From a virus: DNA of 26,928 bases. The notes under the pieces are model-generated. The model was not told the origin of the DNA. It did not search any database and saw nothing but the letters and a program-made list of their open reading frames with translations. A program made the position numbers and the translations under genes. This document shows positions 12,455 through 21,233 of this stretch, one piece after another. The stretch spans positions 1 to 26,928 of IMG/VR virus record IMGVR_UViG_3300025759_000565; one strand, written 5' to 3'. The stretch's first letter is position 1, and each line of letters begins with the position of its first letter.

Positions 12455-12921
12455 GCCAAAGAGGAATAAGAGGATTTTATTTAGTATTGTCTAAAATAGA
12501 AGAACAACTTCTAGCAGACGAGAATTGTAATACTGTAACAACCGGTGACATCACAGAAGTAGATTTAAACAAACAAACTATATTCCCTTTGTCGCATATT
12601 ATAATAAATAATGTAAGCCAAGAAGAGCGTGTGTTGAGGTTTAACATAACAGTATTGTCTATGGACATAGTAGATCTTAGCAAAGAACAAGCAACAGATA
12701 AGTTTGTAGGTAACAACAACGAACAAGATGTTCTTAACACGCAATTAGCTGTAGTCAATAAAGTTATAGCTGTATTGCGTAGAGGTACTTTAATGCAAGA
12801 TCTGTATCAATTAGACGGCAATGCGAGTTGCGAGCCTTTTTATGAGAGATTTGAAAATAGACTTGCAGGTTGGGCAAGCACCTTTGATGTACTTATACAT
12901 AATGACATTACAATATGCTAA
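12451..12921 (+). CDS. Putative tail terminator/completion protein
   Basis: A 156-aa protein placed between the tail chaperone and the gp10-like neck protein. It has an N-terminal helix (RGFYLVLSKIEEQLLADENC), central strands (RVLRFNITVLSMDIVD, about residues 60-75) and a conserved-looking C terminus RFENRLAGWASTFDVLIHND. The 'F.NRLAGW..TFDV.I.N' ending is one I associate with structural proteins at this location in Bacteroidetes siphophages. The alpha/beta layout and position match tail terminator or completion proteins. The role is inferred from context. Confidence 0.5.
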   Translation: MSQRGIRGFYLVLSKIEEQLLADENCNTVTTGDITEVDLNKQTIFPLSHIIINNVSQEERVLRFNITVLSMDIVDLSKEQATDKFVGNNNEQDVLNTQLAVVNKVIAVLRRGTLMQDLYQLDGNASCEPFYERFENRLAGWASTFDVLIHNDITIC

Positions 12922-13469
12922 AAGATCCTAAAGAACTTAAGAAAACTTTAAACGGCTATGCTAAATTTCTAGTAAATCAAAGCAAGGCTAATCTAAAAGC
13001 AGATAACAAAAATGTTTCAGGCAGGTTGTCTAATAGTATAAGGTATAAGATTGAAACAGGAGTAGGAATGTTTGACATTAGCATATTTGCTGAAGATTAT
13101 GCTAAGTTCATAGATCAAGGTGTGCAAGGTACTACAAGTACAAAAGCACCTAACAGCCCATACAGATTTGGCTCAGGCACCGGTAAATCAGGCGGTTTGA
13201 CAGAGGGTATAGAGAAGTGGGTTAAAAGAAGAGGCTTGAGGAGATGGCGTGATGAAAAGACAGGCAGGTTTATTTCGCAAGATTTAATAGCTAAAAGAAT
13301 AATAAGAAGCATTTGGAACAAAGGTATAGCGCCCAGTATGTTTATGACAAATGCATTAAACCAGGTTATGAAAAACTTACCTGACGACATACTAAAAGCT
13401 TACGCACTAGACATACAAGGACAAATATTTAATGACATAAAGAACCAAGAAATAAATTTAAATGGCTAA
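12915..13469 (+). CDS. HK97 gp10-like neck/tail completion protein
   Basis: The 184-aa product fits the HK97-gp10-like family. Basic N-terminal helices lead to LSNSIRYKIETG, then strands ending IFAEDYAKFIDQGVQGT (about residues 55-75), the usual 'YA.F.E.GT' signature. A Gly/Pro-rich loop (PNSPYRFGSGTGKSGG) and a basic helical segment with KWVKRRGLRRWRD follow. Such proteins seal the head-tail joint or the top of the tail tube. It overlaps the preceding gene by 7 nt and the following one by 8 nt. Confidence 0.65.
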   Translation: MLKDPKELKKTLNGYAKFLVNQSKANLKADNKNVSGRLSNSIRYKIETGVGMFDISIFAEDYAKFIDQGVQGTTSTKAPNSPYRFGSGTGKSGGLTEGIEKWVKRRGLRRWRDEKTGRFISQDLIAKRIIRSIWNKGIAPSMFMTNALNQVMKNLPDDILKAYALDIQGQIFNDIKNQEINLNG

Positions 13470-14607
13470 GATAAATGTAATAAGCCCGTACTTTATTAAC
13501 GTTGCGGCAACTAATTTAACAAGTGCGAAACTAGAAATTATAATCTATGATGGCGTAGCAAATACTAGCTGGGCAGGTAGCCCGCAATATACTTTGACTT
13601 CTACTGCGATTAACGCAAAGCTAACATTCGAAATATCAGAATTAATTAAAGATTATATATTAGCAGAGTTTAACGGCGACTACCCTACGCTTAACACTTC
13701 ATTAACAGAAGCTACTACTAGGTATGTAGACTATCGAATTACTAAAAGCATATCTGGTGTTGCTCAAACACCTGACACCCCTATATATGCAAATAAAGCT
13801 TTTTATGGCTACGGCTATTTTGAAGATGGTCCAAACCCACAATTTGATCAGGGCTACTTGCAATCTAACACAACCATATTAAAACCAGACGATGCTCCGG
13901 CAAGAATAGCAATAGATCCTACAAACATCACAAGCGTTGCTTTTTTACACAAAGGTCAACAAACATATTCCTTTACGCCTTCTGGCACATACAAAATAGA
14001 GGACAATATAATTTATATAAGCAATGCAGCAGCAGCAGTTGACGGCTACAAAGACAGAGTTTTATTAAGTTCAGGCACATACGAAGAAAGCCTTTGTATA
14101 AATAATTTCCTCAAAGAGTTTAGCGTCGACACAACTGACACTATTTATGTTAGCGGGGTTGAGGGTGTTACTGCTATAAAAGTAAATTCAATATCAGAGT
14201 GTAAACATACACCTTACAAACTAACTTTTATTAATAAGTTTGGTGCATATCAAAATTTATGGATGTTTAAAAGAACTAATAAAACCTTGACGACAAGCGA
14301 AGAAAAGTTTAAGAAAAATATTATCAGCGACGGATCATACGCAACATATAATCATCAAAGGCTGGTTTTAACTAAGAACGGGCAAGAAAGTTTAGTGCTT
14401 AATAGCGGTTATTATCCTGAGTCAAACAACGAATTATTTAAACAAATGTTGCTGAGTGAAAAAGTTTGGTTAGAGTATGAAGACAAAACCCTACCTGTAA
14501 ACATTAAATCTAGCAATATAGCGTTTAAAACTAATCTTAATGATAAGCTAATAGATTATACAGTAGAATTAGATTTTGCTTATGAAACTATAAACAACAT
14601 ACGTTAA
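13462..14607 (+). CDS. Tail/baseplate structural protein, 381 aa
   Basis: A 381-aa beta-rich protein: NVISPYFINV, an AKLEIIIYDG strand pair, then AKLTFEISELIKDYILAEF (about residues 52-70). Near the middle ECKHTPYKLTFINKFGAYQN is followed by LWMFKRTN. The 'P.KLTF.NKFGA.QNLW.FK' block is typical of a conserved structural protein in Bacteroidetes phages that always precedes a large baseplate-like protein, as here (14607, one-base overlap). A distal-tail (Dit-like) role is plausible from the pairing. No enzyme motif is seen. Confidence 0.6.
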   Translation: MAKINVISPYFINVAATNLTSAKLEIIIYDGVANTSWAGSPQYTLTSTAINAKLTFEISELIKDYILAEFNGDYPTLNTSLTEATTRYVDYRITKSISGVAQTPDTPIYANKAFYGYGYFEDGPNPQFDQGYLQSNTTILKPDDAPARIAIDPTNITSVAFLHKGQQTYSFTPSGTYKIEDNIIYISNAAAAVDGYKDRVLLSSGTYEESLCINNFLKEFSVDTTDTIYVSGVEGVTAIKVNSISECKHTPYKLTFINKFGAYQNLWMFKRTNKTLTTSEEKFKKNIISDGSYATYNHQRLVLTKNGQESLVLNSGYYPESNNELFKQMLLSEKVWLEYEDKTLPVNIKSSNIAFKTNLNDKLIDYTVELDFAYETINNIR

Positions 14608-16883
14608 TGCAAGTTATAGAATTATATATAAGTAATGTTAGGGTAGATATGTTTAAAGATGAGTCAGTGACTATTACTGACACAATAAAAAACATAAAAG
14701 ATTTCAGTAAAGTTTTTACATCTTTTAGCCAACAATTTAGTTTACCCGCATCTAAAACAAATAACAAAATATTTAAACATTATTACAACTACGATATTGA
14801 TAATGGTTTCGATGCTAGAGCAAGGGTTGACGCTATTATTAAGCTTAATGGCGTGGATTATAAAAGCGGTAAGATTAAATTAAATAATGTTTCATTAAAG
14901 AACAACAAGCCTTACGCATATAAGATTGTTTTTTTTGGCAAAACAGTAGATCTTAAAGACATAATAGGAGAAGACAAGCTTAATAATCTAAGTTTCGTTG
15001 AGGTAAAAGACTCTGGGACAAGCACCTTGACCTCAGCTAATAAATTAGTAGACTACGGAGGAAGCTTCAGCACAAAGGTGTCAGAAGGTGATAGGGTTCA
15101 TAACACAACTGACGGAACTTATGCAACAGTAGTTTCAGTAGACAGTAATACAACTTTAACTTTAAATGCAGATATATTTGTAGCTAGCGATGGTTACAGG
15201 GTTTTATTATCTCCTATATGGGAAAGCGAAAGCATTAAACAGAAACTCCAAATACAACCCGCAACTGCAAAGAACACCTTAATTGCACCTTTAATTGTAG
15301 CTACAAATAAACAATTATATTATGATAGCTCGGCAAATTTACAAGATGGTAATTTATATTGGCACGGAGGTGGAGGACAGAATGATCACGGTGTAACATA
15401 TACAGATCTGAAATTTGCGTTAAGAGTACACAGCATTATTGAGGCAATAGAAAACACATATAGCGAGATAAATTTTACAACAGATTTTTTTAACACAACC
15501 AATTATAATTATTACAACTTGTATATGTGGTTACATAGAAAATCTGGGGAAGTAAGCACAAGCACTAGTGCAAGCAGTTTTCAATTTACAATAGACAGTT
15601 GGAATGGTGGAGATATTAATGAGGGTGGTGCCGGTTTAGGTACTAGTTATGGTATAACATCTGATTTTGCAGATCAAGGCACAAGCTTTAGTATGAGTAT
15701 TGCTGATTCTACGACAGCTTACACAATAGAATTTTTTAGGAATCAAAGTTCTGTTTATACCACCTCAAGAACAGCTTCTCAAGGTTCTTATACGTTAGGC
15801 ACTTCTGAATTAGGGGATATAGATACAATGGCTGGTACTTGGCACGTAGTTATTAGTGCCGACGCAAGTGTTATTATTGCTAGTATGACTATAACTCTAC
15901 AAGGTGTTATTTTTAATGACGACGGAAGCACCTCTAGTTATACTAATACAATTAATAGCGGATCTATAACTACTCCTGCAATAGCTACATTCGATATAGC
16001 TGATCAAATGCCGGAGATTAAAGTTATAGATTTCATTAATGGATTATTTAAAATGTTTAATCTTATAGCGTTTAAAAATGAAGAGGACAAAATTGAAGTA
16101 AGAACGCTTGACAACTCTTCTAACGAAAGTTATTATAATTTATCTTCTATTGTTACATACGACATAAGTAAATATATTGACGTAAGTACTTCTCAAGTAG
16201 ACGTAGCTTTACCATACAAGGAAGTGAAATTTGAATACGAAGATCTAAAAAGTTTTTTATCTGTCAATCACGAGCAACTATTTAATCAGGGTTGGGGTAC
16301 AGAACAATGGAACGAAGACAATGAGAGTTTAAGAATTGATGGCGGAACTTATAATGTTAAATTACCTTTTGCGCACTTTAAATACGAGAGATTAATTAAT
16401 TTAAACACAGGGGCAAACACTACTATTCAATGGGGTTGGAGTGTAAACGAAAGTCAAAACCCGCTAAAAGGCAAACCATTATTGTTTTACCCAATACGTA
16501 ATAACGGGAACAGCATACAATTTTTAGAAAGTGGTAGCGGTGTAGAAATAGGTAAATATAATATACCTAGCAACAGCAGGTATTTAAATGATGCTAGCGG
16601 ACAAGACAACATACATTTTGGTGCTATGCTAAATGAATATGATAGACCGGTTGTAAGTTTTAGCGGAACATTATTTCAAAACTATTACTACAATTATGTA
16701 ACTAATATTTTTAAACTAAAATCAAGAGTAATAAAAATAACAGCCTACTTGCCTTTAAAAATTATATTAAATTATAATCTTAATGATATAATTATAGTTA
16801 ATGGTAAAGAATATAGAATTAATAGCATAAAAACAAACTTACTTACAAATAAAAGTAACTTAGAATTAATCACAAAATTATGA
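14607..16883 (+). CDS. Large baseplate/tail tip protein, 758 aa
   Basis: A 758-aa structural protein. The N-terminal domain has FSQQFSLPASKTNNKIFKHY (about residues 41-60), DNGFDARARVDAIIKLNG and YKIVFFGKTVDLKDIIGED, a block I recognise from tail proteins of Bacteroidetes phages. The centre is Ser/Thr/Gly-rich beta structure (about 310-450) that may carry surface or carbohydrate-binding loops. The C terminus YLPLKIILNYNLNDIIIVNG, then YRINSIKTNLLTNKSNLELI, closes a hub-like domain. A baseplate hub or tail tip role is inferred. There is no recognisable peptidoglycan hydrolase motif. Confidence 0.6.
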   Translation: MQVIELYISNVRVDMFKDESVTITDTIKNIKDFSKVFTSFSQQFSLPASKTNNKIFKHYYNYDIDNGFDARARVDAIIKLNGVDYKSGKIKLNNVSLKNNKPYAYKIVFFGKTVDLKDIIGEDKLNNLSFVEVKDSGTSTLTSANKLVDYGGSFSTKVSEGDRVHNTTDGTYATVVSVDSNTTLTLNADIFVASDGYRVLLSPIWESESIKQKLQIQPATAKNTLIAPLIVATNKQLYYDSSANLQDGNLYWHGGGGQNDHGVTYTDLKFALRVHSIIEAIENTYSEINFTTDFFNTTNYNYYNLYMWLHRKSGEVSTSTSASSFQFTIDSWNGGDINEGGAGLGTSYGITSDFADQGTSFSMSIADSTTAYTIEFFRNQSSVYTTSRTASQGSYTLGTSELGDIDTMAGTWHVVISADASVIIASMTITLQGVIFNDDGSTSSYTNTINSGSITTPAIATFDIADQMPEIKVIDFINGLFKMFNLIAFKNEEDKIEVRTLDNSSNESYYNLSSIVTYDISKYIDVSTSQVDVALPYKEVKFEYEDLKSFLSVNHEQLFNQGWGTEQWNEDNESLRIDGGTYNVKLPFAHFKYERLINLNTGANTTIQWGWSVNESQNPLKGKPLLFYPIRNNGNSIQFLESGSGVEIGKYNIPSNSRYLNDASGQDNIHFGAMLNEYDRPVVSFSGTLFQNYYYNYVTNIFKLKSRVIKITAYLPLKIILNYNLNDIIIVNGKEYRINSIKTNLLTNKSNLELITKL

Positions 16884-17032
16884 TCAAAGCAATATTAGAC
16901 GGATTAAAGTTTGCGGATAATGAAACAGAAGAGATAATTATTGCCAAAGGTAAATATAAATTGGCTGTAAGCATAGCAGACGGAATTAAACAAATAAAAA
17001 AACTAACAAATGGCAGAAGAAAGAGTAATTAG
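16880..17032 (+). CDS. Small hypothetical protein before the tape measure, 50 aa
   Basis: ATG 16880 (ATGA overlap with the baseplate gene) to TAG 17030-17032, overlapping the tape-measure gene by 23 nt. MIKAILDGLKFADNETEEII ... KYKLAVSIADGIKQIKKL suggests a short alpha/beta unit with a basic tail. I have seen similar small proteins beside tape-measure genes in flavobacterial phages, but the function is unknown. It may assist tape-measure folding. Confidence 0.55.
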   Translation: MIKAILDGLKFADNETEEIIIAKGKYKLAVSIADGIKQIKKLTNGRRKSN

Positions 17033-18812
17033 AATTAAAGGGGATCTCAGCCAGGCAGAGCAATCCTTTAAAGAACTAACTGATACAATCAGAGAACAAA
17101 AAGATATTCTTATTTCTTTGGAAGAAGAGGCGTTTAGACTACAAAAAACTCTCGACAATACTCCTAAAAATCAAATAGCTGCACAAACACAACTAAAGGA
17201 TAAGCTAAAAGAAGTTAATACAGAGATCAAAGATCAAAGATTAGCTCTGAAAAGATTAAACCTAGAAAAACAAAATCAAAAAGCAGATATTAGTTTTCAG
17301 AAAAGACAGGGCTTTATTACTAAAGAACTAATTAAAAGCAGAAGAAACACAGCTGCTCTTAATATGGTAACTAACGGCTACTTTGGATCTTTGCAGAAGG
17401 GTGTTAAATTACTTAGGCTAACTAGACTAGGATTTATTAGTGCTGCGAGAGGCGTAGGTGTTTTCAGCAAGGCATTAATTGCAACCGGTATTGGCGCAAT
17501 AGTAGTAGCGGTAGGGTTGCTTGTAGCCAACTTCGACAAGCTTAAAGAACTTGTCAACGGCGTGAGTTCTGAAACTACTAATCTATTAAAGGATCAGCAA
17601 AAATCTGTTGAGTTAGAAGAGAAAAAGCTTGAAACAATAAACGGCCAAGAGAATATTTTAAAACAGCAAGGCAAATCAGAAAAGGAAATATTACAGCTTA
17701 AAATACAGCAAACACAACAAGTCATAGGTCAATTAGAAGCCCAGCTTGAAACACAAAAGCAAATTAGGAAATCACAAATTGAAACTGCTGAAAGAAATAA
17801 AAGTATATTAAGCGGAATTTTACAAGCGTTGACTTTCCCCTTAGCAACATTATTAGAAGCAGTTGATAGCGTAGGTCGTGCATTAGGGCAAGATTTCGGA
17901 TTAAGAGAAGGTTTATACAATGGTGTAGCCGGCTTATTATTCGATCCGGAAAAAACAAAAGAGGAAGGTGATAAAACAGTTGAAGAAACTGAAAAGAAAT
18001 TACTTAAACTAAAAAATTCATTAGCAGGTTTTCAATTATCTGTACAAGCTATCGACACAAAAACAGACGCAGACACAAAGAAACAACTTTTAAATCAAGA
18101 ACAGGAATTTCAAGACAGATTAGAGGCTATTAGATTAGGCGGTATAGCCACACAAGAACAACTGAGGCAAGAAGAACTAAGAAAAAATAGAGAGTATTAT
18201 CAAGAGTTAATGAATGATGCTATTGCAATTTTCGGATTAGGAAGTTCAGAGTATTTAGCGTTGCTCAATGCTTTTAATATGAAGCAAGAAGAAATTAATG
18301 GTAAGTACGCAGACGCTAATGTTGAGATAGCTGAAAAGGAATCTATGGCTAAGGAAGAGCAATTAGTTTATTACGCAGACGCTTTAGCATCTATTGGTAC
18401 GCTAATTGGTAAAGAAACAGCTAGCGGTAAGGCTCTTGCAGTAGCAGCATCTCTAATAAACACCTATGCAGCAATAGCGGGTAATCTAAAAGCTTTTTCA
18501 GGTGTACCGGTGCCAGGTTATGCAATAGCACAAGCAGTTGCAACAGGTATTCAAGGGTTTATGGCTGTTAAGAACATATTGGCAACTAAAATACCAGGAC
18601 AAAGTGGGGGTGGATCAGTTAGCGGTGGACAGCCTATAACTGCTTCTGCACCTAGTTTTAATATTGTAGGTGCTACGCCTACCTCACAATTAGCTAGTGC
18701 GATAGGAGATCAGCAACAGGAACCTGTACAAGCGTATGTTGTTAGTCAAGATGTAACTTCGGCACAAAGTTTAGAGAATAACATAATTGAAGGCGCTACT
18801 TTAGGCGACTAA
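17010..18812 (+). CDS. Tail tape measure protein
   Basis: A 600-aa protein with the usual tape-measure plan. A long N-terminal coiled coil (about residues 12-100) is followed by a basic stretch and one strongly hydrophobic segment FSKALIATGIGAIVVAVGLL (152-171). More coiled coil rich in Q/E/K comes next. The Ala/Gly-rich C-terminal end includes ASGKALAVAASLINTYAAIA and a GGGSVSGG linker. It sets tail length; at roughly 0.15 nm per residue, 600 residues would give a tail near 90 nm. A 35-nt gap with a strong promoter-like element follows its stop codon. Confidence 0.8.
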   Translation: MAEERVIRIKGDLSQAEQSFKELTDTIREQKDILISLEEEAFRLQKTLDNTPKNQIAAQTQLKDKLKEVNTEIKDQRLALKRLNLEKQNQKADISFQKRQGFITKELIKSRRNTAALNMVTNGYFGSLQKGVKLLRLTRLGFISAARGVGVFSKALIATGIGAIVVAVGLLVANFDKLKELVNGVSSETTNLLKDQQKSVELEEKKLETINGQENILKQQGKSEKEILQLKIQQTQQVIGQLEAQLETQKQIRKSQIETAERNKSILSGILQALTFPLATLLEAVDSVGRALGQDFGLREGLYNGVAGLLFDPEKTKEEGDKTVEETEKKLLKLKNSLAGFQLSVQAIDTKTDADTKKQLLNQEQEFQDRLEAIRLGGIATQEQLRQEELRKNREYYQELMNDAIAIFGLGSSEYLALLNAFNMKQEEINGKYADANVEIAEKESMAKEEQLVYYADALASIGTLIGKETASGKALAVAASLINTYAAIAGNLKAFSGVPVPGYAIAQAVATGIQGFMAVKNILATKIPGQSGGGSVSGGQPITASAPSFNIVGATPTSQLASAIGDQQQEPVQAYVVSQDVTSAQSLENNIIEGATLGD

Positions 18813-18813
18813 A

Positions 18814-18847
18814 ATGCAAAATATTTTTAATTTAATTATATATAGAT
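18814..18847 (+). promoter_or_regulatory. Putative phage promoter before the protease gene
   Basis: ATGCAAA at 18814 lies exactly 34 nt before the ATG at 18848, and TATATAT at 18837-18843 lies 11 nt before it. The same two boxes at the same distances occur at 19603 and 21844. It starts one base after the tape-measure stop codon. Confidence 0.65.
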
Positions 18848-19453
18848 ATGAAAATCATAGAACTAGTACTAGATGAAATGGATGAGCTAACAGGAATTGA
18901 AGCAATTTCAGTAGTAGAGAATCCGGCAATAGAAGAAGATTTTGTTGCTTTAAAATCACAAGAGTTTAAATTAGCAGAAGTAGATCAGGAAAAAAGAATA
19001 TTATTAGGGGCTTTATTAATCCCTAACAAGCCTATTTACAGAAATAATGGTATGGAAGAATACTACATATATTTTTCTAAAGATACAGTACAAAAAGCTT
19101 CACAGCTTTATTTAATGAATGGTAATCAAAACAAAACAACTCTTGAGCATCAACATTCTTTAAACGGCTTAAGTTTAGTAGAGAGTTGGATTGTGGAAGA
19201 TGAAGTACAGGACAAGTCAAGAAAGTATGATATGGACGTGCCTGTTGGTACTTGGATGGGTGCTGTAAAGGTAAACAATGATAAGATCTGGCAAGAATTT
19301 GTAAAAACAGGTAAGGTAAAAGGTTTTAGTATTGAGGGCTATTTCGCTGATAAAATGGAGAGGCCAAAAGATAAACAAAAAGAAAACTTTAGCGAAGAAA
19401 GTAAAGCAGAAGATTTAGTAAATAAAATCAAAGCATTACTAGATGAGGCGTAA
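18848..19453 (+). CDS. Prohead maturation protease, XkdF/S78-like
   Basis: The 201-aa product matches the XkdF-like (peptidase S78_2) prohead protease family. Visible features are ISVVENPAIEEDFVALK, then LLIPNKPIYR, YYIYFSKDTV and LEHQH with H101 as candidate base. LVESWIVEDE...DKS, VGTWMGAVKV and GFSIEG with S161 as candidate nucleophile follow. It would cleave the scaffold and the capsid N terminus during maturation. The scaffold and capsid genes follow directly. The C terminus is Lys/Glu-rich and may tether it to the scaffold. The start at 18848 is set by the promoter-like spacing and by the family N terminus. Confidence 0.85.
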   Translation: MKIIELVLDEMDELTGIEAISVVENPAIEEDFVALKSQEFKLAEVDQEKRILLGALLIPNKPIYRNNGMEEYYIYFSKDTVQKASQLYLMNGNQNKTTLEHQHSLNGLSLVESWIVEDEVQDKSRKYDMDVPVGTWMGAVKVNNDKIWQEFVKTGKVKGFSIEGYFADKMERPKDKQKENFSEESKAEDLVNKIKALLDEA

Positions 19454-19595
19454 AGAAAAACGTAAAAGAGGTTTTGTTACACCTAGTAGAACAAGCCCAA
19501 CTGGAAGCAGAAGAGGGTGTCTATGCCAAGACGATACTTATCATACAGAATGTTGTGATGGCAGTATTCACGCACAAGGAATAGGTAGAACTTAA
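19443..19595 (+). CDS. Cys-rich GCLC/CCDG/QGIG mini-protein, 50 aa
   Basis: ATG 19443 to TAA 19593-19595, overlapping the protease gene by 11 nt. A very basic start (MRRKEKRKRG) leads to RRGCLCQDDTYHTECCDGSI and AQGIGRT. The 'GCLC-D-TYH-ECCDG---QGIG' block with C26, C28, C37 and C38 is one I recognise as recurrent in Bacteroidetes phage structural regions, sometimes as the end of larger proteins. Four Cys plus His could bind a metal, or the protein could be disulfide-bonded in the virion. Function is unknown; it may be a small head or tail decoration. Confidence 0.7.
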   Translation: MRRKEKRKRGFVTPSRTSPTGSRRGCLCQDDTYHTECCDGSIHAQGIGRT

Positions 19596-19602
19596 AACGA
19601 AA

Positions 19603-19636
19603 ATGCAAAATAATAATTTTTAATTTATATAATAAT
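19603..19636 (+). promoter_or_regulatory. Putative phage promoter before the scaffold gene
   Basis: ATGCAAA at 19603 lies exactly 34 nt before the ATG at 19637, and TATATAA at 19626-19632 lies 11 nt before it. The spacing is identical to that at 18814 and 21844. It would also drive the capsid gene at 20220. Confidence 0.65.
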
Positions 19637-20200
19637 ATGAAAGCAACTGAAATGTTAAATAAAATCAAGGACGTTATTAGCCCTACTGAAGAGGTAAGGC
19701 TAGAACAATTAAAGTTAGAAAACGGAACTTTGTTAGAAGCAGAGAAATTTGCAGAAGGCAACGAAGTGTTTATTCTAACAGAAGATCAAAAAGTAGCTTT
19801 GCCTGTAGGTGAATACCAAATGGAATCCGGCGAAACTCTAGTAATTAAAGAAGAGGGCATTATTGCTGATTTAGGCAGCTATGATGATAAAATGGAAGAT
19901 GAAGAAGAAGAAAAAGAAGGTATGAATGAAGAAAAGTACCCTACTAGAGAAGAGTTTGAAGAATTAAAGAAAATGGTAATGGAAATGAGAAATGTTCCTG
20001 AAGAAGCTAAAGAAGAAGACAAGGAAGAATTATCAGCAGACATACCTGAAGAAGTTCAGCAAGAATTATCTGAGCCTGCAGTAGAGCCTATTAAACATTC
20101 TCCCGAAGTTAAGTCTACTAAGAAACAAGTATTATATGGCCAGAATAGACCAATGACTACTATGGATAGAGTATTAAATATGATTAATAAAAATAACTAA
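19637..20200 (+). CDS. Capsid scaffolding protein
   Basis: A 187-aa, very acidic protein directly before the capsid gene. The N-terminal third has a beta domain (KLENGTLLEAEKFAEGNEVF, then LPVGEYQMESGETLVIKEEG) that I associate with this position in Bacteroidetes phages. A poly-Glu linker (about residues 88-100) and a coiled coil (EEFEELKKMVMEMRNV) follow. The basic C-terminal helix (PMTTMDRVLNMINKN) could dock on the capsid shell. The order protease, scaffold, capsid supports the call. A decoration protein is the alternative for the beta domain. Confidence 0.65.
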   Translation: MKATEMLNKIKDVISPTEEVRLEQLKLENGTLLEAEKFAEGNEVFILTEDQKVALPVGEYQMESGETLVIKEEGIIADLGSYDDKMEDEEEEKEGMNEEKYPTREEFEELKKMVMEMRNVPEEAKEEDKEELSADIPEEVQQELSEPAVEPIKHSPEVKSTKKQVLYGQNRPMTTMDRVLNMINKNN

Positions 20201-20219
20201 TAATTTAAATAATTTTAAA

Positions 20220-21176
20220 ATGAAAAGACAAATTAATTTAGATGTGGATAACTCATTAAACAGTTTGACTACTACTTATGCTGGCGAATTTGCTGGTGAT
20301 TATATAGCAGCTGCATTATTGAGCGGATCTACAATTGCTAATGGTGGTATCACTATTAAGCCAAACGTTAAGTATAAAGAAGTGATCAAAAAAGTTGCAT
20401 CTTCTGCAATTGTTGCTGACGCTACTTGTGATTTCTCTCTTACTGCTGACGCTTTAACATTAACTGAAAGAATCCTACAACCAGAAGAATTCCAAGTTAA
20501 TTTACAATTATGTAAGAAGGACTACAGAAATGATTGGGAGGCTGTAGCTATGGGCTACTCGGCTTATGACAATATGCCACCAAAGTTTTCTGACTTCTTA
20601 ATTTCTTATGTAGCTGAAAAAGTTGCAGAAAAAACTGAGCAAACAATTTGGGCAGGTGCTAATGGTAATGCTGGTGAGTTTGATGGATTTGTAACGTTAA
20701 TGGGTGCGGATTCAGATGTAGTAGATGTTTCAGGAACTACTGTAACGGCTGCAAATGTAATTGCTGAAATGGGTAAAATTGTTGACGCAATACCTTCTAC
20801 TCTTTACGGAAAAGAAGATATGTTCATTTATGTTTCTCAAAATATGGCGAGAGCATACGTAAGAGCATTAGGCGGATTTGGTGCAAACGGCTTAGGTGCT
20901 GCGGGTACAAACAGCCAAGGTACACAATGGTGGAATAACGGAGCGTTAACTTTTGATGGTGTTAAGATTTTTGTTGCTAATGGATTAGCAGACAACAAAG
21001 CAGTAGCAGCACAGAAGAGCAACCTATATTTCGGAACCGGATTGCTTTCAGATCAATCAGAAGTACGCCTAATTGACACATCAGAAACTTTAGGTGATCA
21101 AAACGTAAGAATCATTATGCGTTATACTGCAGGTGTTCAGTACGGGATTGGATCAGAGATAGTACTATATTCATAA
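20220..21176 (+). CDS. Major capsid protein, HK97 fold
   Basis: This 318-aa protein lies after protease and scaffold genes and before a hairpin terminator. Features expected of an HK97-type shell protein include a mixed N-terminal arm (NLDVDNSLNSLTTTYAGEFA), the long spine helix region (FSDFLISYVAEKVAEKTEQTIW, about residues 121-142) and the A-domain around MFIYVSQNMARAYVRALGG. The C-terminal strands run ADNKAVAAQKSNLYFGTGLL and RYTAGVQYGIGSEIVL. Codon use is slightly more GC-rich and regular than in neighbours, as expected for the most highly expressed gene. Confidence 0.85.
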   Translation: MKRQINLDVDNSLNSLTTTYAGEFAGDYIAAALLSGSTIANGGITIKPNVKYKEVIKKVASSAIVADATCDFSLTADALTLTERILQPEEFQVNLQLCKKDYRNDWEAVAMGYSAYDNMPPKFSDFLISYVAEKVAEKTEQTIWAGANGNAGEFDGFVTLMGADSDVVDVSGTTVTAANVIAEMGKIVDAIPSTLYGKEDMFIYVSQNMARAYVRALGGFGANGLGAAGTNSQGTQWWNNGALTFDGVKIFVANGLADNKAVAAQKSNLYFGTGLLSDQSEVRLIDTSETLGDQNVRIIMRYTAGVQYGIGSEIVLYS

Positions 21177-21182
21177 TATAAT

Positions 21183-21209
21183 GAGGGGGGCTAACGCCCT
21201 CCTCTATTT
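21183..21209 (+). terminator. Hairpin terminator after the capsid gene
   Basis: A 9-bp stem GAGGGGGGC (21183-21191) / GCCCTCCTC (21196-21204) with one G-T pair and a TAAC loop is followed by TATTTATT. The T tract is interrupted, so it may only reduce read-through into the tail tube gene and leave capsid mRNA in excess. Confidence 0.75.
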
Positions 21210-21233
21210 ATTAACTTTAAAAATTAAATAACT

